DNA from: Actinomycetes bacterium
GTDB taxonomy: Bacteria; Actinomycetota; Actinomycetes; Actinomycetales; Cellulomonadaceae
Assembly (NCBI GenBank): GCA_023388235.1
Contig: JAEWGQ010000044.1
Coordinates: 1 to 7,091, forward strand
Direction: 5' to 3'
DNA: 7,091 nt
A program made the translations under genes and the position numbers. This document shows positions 4,924-7,091 of the stretch, piece after piece; the stretch's first letter is position 1, and each line of letters opens with the position of its first letter. The notes below the pieces were generated by a model. It was not told the DNA's origin and ran no database searches. It saw only the letters and a list, made by a program, of their open reading frames with translations.

Positions 4924-7049
4924 TGCCTGATCCCGCTCCCGACGTCGACCACCTGCTCGACGTCGCGGTGGCGGCCCTCGGCGGCTCCCCGCGCGAGGGT
5001 CAGCGGCGGATGGCCCGGGAGGTCGCGGACGCGATCGAGCGCGGCGAGCACCTCATGGTGCAGGCCGGCACCGGGACCGGGAAGTCGCTCGGGTACCTCG
5101 TCCCCGCGGTCCGGCACGCGGTGCTCGAGGACGAGCGGGTCGTGGTCTCCACCGCCACCCTCGCGCTGCAGCGGCAGGTGATGACGCGCGACCTGCCGCT
5201 GGTCGCGGACGCGCTCGCCCCCGAGCTGCCGCGGCCGCCGCGCATCGCGCTGCTCAAGGGCTGGCACAACTACGTCTGCGTGCACAAGACCGCCGGCGGC
5301 TACCCGCCGGACGACCAGGGGATGCTGTTCGACCTCGGCGACCACGGGGCGGCCGAGCACCCCGGCACCCCGGACGCGGCGGAGGCCGAGAGCCCGGACA
5401 AGGAGTCGCTCGGCGCCCAGGTGGTCCGGCTGCGGGCGTGGGCGGAGCAGACCGACTCCGGCGACCGGGACGACCTGGTGCCCGGCGTCACGGACCGCGC
5501 GTGGCGGCAGGTGTCGGTCACGTCCCTGGAGTGCCTGGGCCAGCGCTGCCCGATGCTCGACGAGTGCTTCCCGGAGCGCGCCCGGGCGACGGCGCGCGCG
5601 GCCGACGTCGTCGTCACGAACCACGCGATGCTGGGGGTCGCCGCGTCGGGGTCGCCGAACGTGCTGCCGGAGCACCAGGTGCTCGTGGTGGACGAGGCGC
5701 ACGAGCTCGCCGACCGGGTGACGGCGCAGTCCACGGCCGAGATGTCGGTCGGGGCGGTGGAGCACGCGGGGCGGATGGCGCGCCGGCACGGCGGCGTGGC
5801 GACGACCGAGCTCGACGGGGCCGCCGCGGCCCTGGGCGCCGCGCTGATCCACCTGCCGGAGGGGCGGTTCACCGCGGGGCTGCCCGAGGGCACCCGGGCG
5901 GCCGTCGCGATGGTGCGGGACGCCGCGCGCGGGCTGCTGACGGCCCTCCGGCCGGAGAAGCCCGCGGCGGGCGAGGCCGCGGCCGCCGACTCCGGGCTGA
6001 AGATCGCGACGTCCGCGGTGCTGGCGCTGTTCGAGGTGGCCGAGCGCATGGCCGCCGACGCGGACGACCAGCGGTACACGGTGCTGTGGTGCTCGCGCGG
6101 CGAGCGCGACGGCGCGACCCGGATCTACGCCGCGCCGCTGGCCGTGAACGGCCTGATCCGCACGCACCTGCTGGCGGGCAGGGCCTCCGTCCTCACCTCG
6201 GCGACGCTGAGCCTGGGCGGGGAGTTCCGGTCGATGGCGCGCGCGATCGGCCTGGAGGGCGCCGGGGAGGCCGCCGCCGCGACCGCGTCCGCCGCGACCA
6301 CGGCCGTCGCCGCGCCGGGCGGCAGCGAGGGGACGTCGCCGCGCGCGGGTGCGGCCCCGGGCGGCGCCGCGACCTCGACGCTGCCCTGGCACGGGGTGGA
6401 CGTGGGCAGCCCGTTCGACTACCCGAAGCAGGGCATCCTCTACATCGCGCGGCGCCTGCCCCCGCCCGGCCGGGAGCCTGCGACGGACGCGCAGCTCGAC
6501 GAGATCGCCGAGCTCGTCACCGCCGCGGGCGGGCGCACGCTCGGCCTGTTCTCCTCGCGCCGGGCCGCTGTCGCGGTCGGGGAGGCCATGCGCGAGCGCC
6601 TGGACCTGCCGGTGCTCGTGCAGGGCGAGGACCAGCTGCCGACGCTCGTGCGCCGGTTCGCCGAGGACGAGGCGACGTGCCTGTTCGGCACGCTCTCCCT
6701 GTGGCAGGGCGTGGACGTGCCCGGGCGGGCGAACCAGCTCGTGCTCATCGACCGCATCCCGTTCCCGCGCCCGGACGACCCGGTGCGCTCGGCGCGCTCC
6801 GAGGCGGTCGCCGCCGCCGGGGGCAACGGGTTCATGTCGGTCGCCGCCACGCACGCGGCGCTGCTGCTCGCCCAGGGCGCCGGCCGGCTGATCCGCTCGG
6901 TGGAGGACCGCGGCGTCGTGGCGGTGCTCGATCCGCGGCTCGCGACGGCGCGGTACGGCGAGTTCCTCACCCGGTCGCTGCCGGCGTTCTGGCGCACCAC
7001 CGACCGCGAGGTCGCCCTCGGCGCGCTGCGGCGGCTCGCGGCGGCCTGA
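4923..7049 (+). CDS. dinG: ATP-dependent DNA helicase, DinG/XPD-like, with iron-sulfur cluster
   Basis: This 708-residue protein is a superfamily 2 helicase of the DinG/XPD branch, which moves 5' to 3' and unwinds D-loops, R-loops and forked DNA. Visible motifs are the Q-like region SPREGQRRM (22-30), Walker A VQAGTGTGKS (46-55), motif Ia VVVSTATLALQRQ (73-85), DEAH box VVDEAHELAD (255-264), TSATLS (425-430), GTLSLWQGVDVPG (589-601) and motif VI QGAGRLIRS (651-659). Four cysteines fit the 4Fe-4S ligands: Cys119, Cys204, Cys209 and Cys215. The last three have the same spacing (x4, x5) as in E. coli DinG. A low-complexity Ala/Gly/Ser/Thr insertion lies at about 445-488, between the Ia-like TSATL region and the conserved GSPFDY. 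The GTG start is supported by the -10 hexamer six bases upstream and by the family N-terminus. The gene follows hflX but is probably transcribed alone. Despite the name (damage-inducible in E. coli), no LexA box is visible here. Confidence 0.94.
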   Translation: MPDPAPDVDHLLDVAVAALGGSPREGQRRMAREVADAIERGEHLMVQAGTGTGKSLGYLVPAVRHAVLEDERVVVSTATLALQRQVMTRDLPLVADALAPELPRPPRIALLKGWHNYVCVHKTAGGYPPDDQGMLFDLGDHGAAEHPGTPDAAEAESPDKESLGAQVVRLRAWAEQTDSGDRDDLVPGVTDRAWRQVSVTSLECLGQRCPMLDECFPERARATARAADVVVTNHAMLGVAASGSPNVLPEHQVLVVDEAHELADRVTAQSTAEMSVGAVEHAGRMARRHGGVATTELDGAAAALGAALIHLPEGRFTAGLPEGTRAAVAMVRDAARGLLTALRPEKPAAGEAAAADSGLKIATSAVLALFEVAERMAADADDQRYTVLWCSRGERDGATRIYAAPLAVNGLIRTHLLAGRASVLTSATLSLGGEFRSMARAIGLEGAGEAAAATASAATTAVAAPGGSEGTSPRAGAAPGGAATSTLPWHGVDVGSPFDYPKQGILYIARRLPPPGREPATDAQLDEIAELVTAAGGRTLGLFSSRRAAVAVGEAMRERLDLPVLVQGEDQLPTLVRRFAEDEATCLFGTLSLWQGVDVPGRANQLVLIDRIPFPRPDDPVRSARSEAVAAAGGNGFMSVAATHAALLLAQGAGRLIRSVEDRGVVAVLDPRLATARYGEFLTRSLPAFWRTTDREVALGALRRLAAA

Positions 7050-7091
7050 CCGGGCGCGCGTCCCGCCGGCGCGGTGGTGGGTGCGGCGGAC

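Noticed and set aside
3207..6854. A 1215-codon open frame on the minus strand, antisense to hflX and dinG.
   Set aside because: Long stop-free antisense frames are expected at this GC content. The translation is His/Arg/Gly/Val-rich low complexity with no motif, while the opposite strand has two well-recognised proteins with complete motifs.
7050..7091. A possible hairpin after dinG (CGGG at 7051-7054 with CCCG at 7062-7065).
   Set aside because: Only four base pairs, easily expected by chance in this base composition, and the window ends too soon to judge.

Overview
The window is very GC-rich with near-saturated G/C at third codon positions. Its gene content is that of an actinobacterial chromosome core. 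Gene order, protein style and TANNNT-type promoters lying directly on start codons suggest a high-GC Micrococcales member, perhaps Cellulomonas-like; the genus is inference. No mobile element, CRISPR array, tRNA or rRNA is visible. I found no undescribed multigene system; this is an ordinary housekeeping region, and what stands out is how its genes start and stop.

Layout. Positions 1-305 hold the 3' end of an unidentified plus-strand gene whose C-terminal tail is a low-complexity Ser/Pro/Asp stretch with a short 18-bp tandem repeat. Its stop overlaps the TTG start of miaA (302-1255, tRNA A37 dimethylallyltransferase), and the miaA stop overlaps the ATG of dapF (1252-2196, diaminopimelate epimerase). 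A small thioredoxin-fold protein with a CAPC active site follows (2237-2578). It converges on a minus-strand class I SAM methyltransferase of the RsmC/MTS type (2596-3210). The last codons of these two convergent genes form a near-perfect inverted repeat that could act as a two-way terminator. After a divergent intergenic region (3211-3332) come hflX (3333-4877, ribosome-associated GTPase), a strong hairpin (4884-4910), and dinG (4923-7049, iron-sulfur DNA helicase). The last 42 bases (7050-7091) show no gene.

How the genes relate. MiaA and the RsmC-like methyltransferase probably modify RNA, HflX acts on stalled ribosomes, DapF makes meso-diaminopimelate for lysine and peptidoglycan, and DinG unwinds DNA or R-loops. 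The first unnamed gene, miaA and dapF look like one translationally coupled operon, with an additional internal promoter likely at dapF. Two start modes are visible: miaA and hflX have Shine-Dalgarno sequences, whereas dapF, the methyltransferase gene and dinG lack one and instead have a TANNNT hexamer ending 6-7 bases before the start codon, as expected for leaderless mRNAs.
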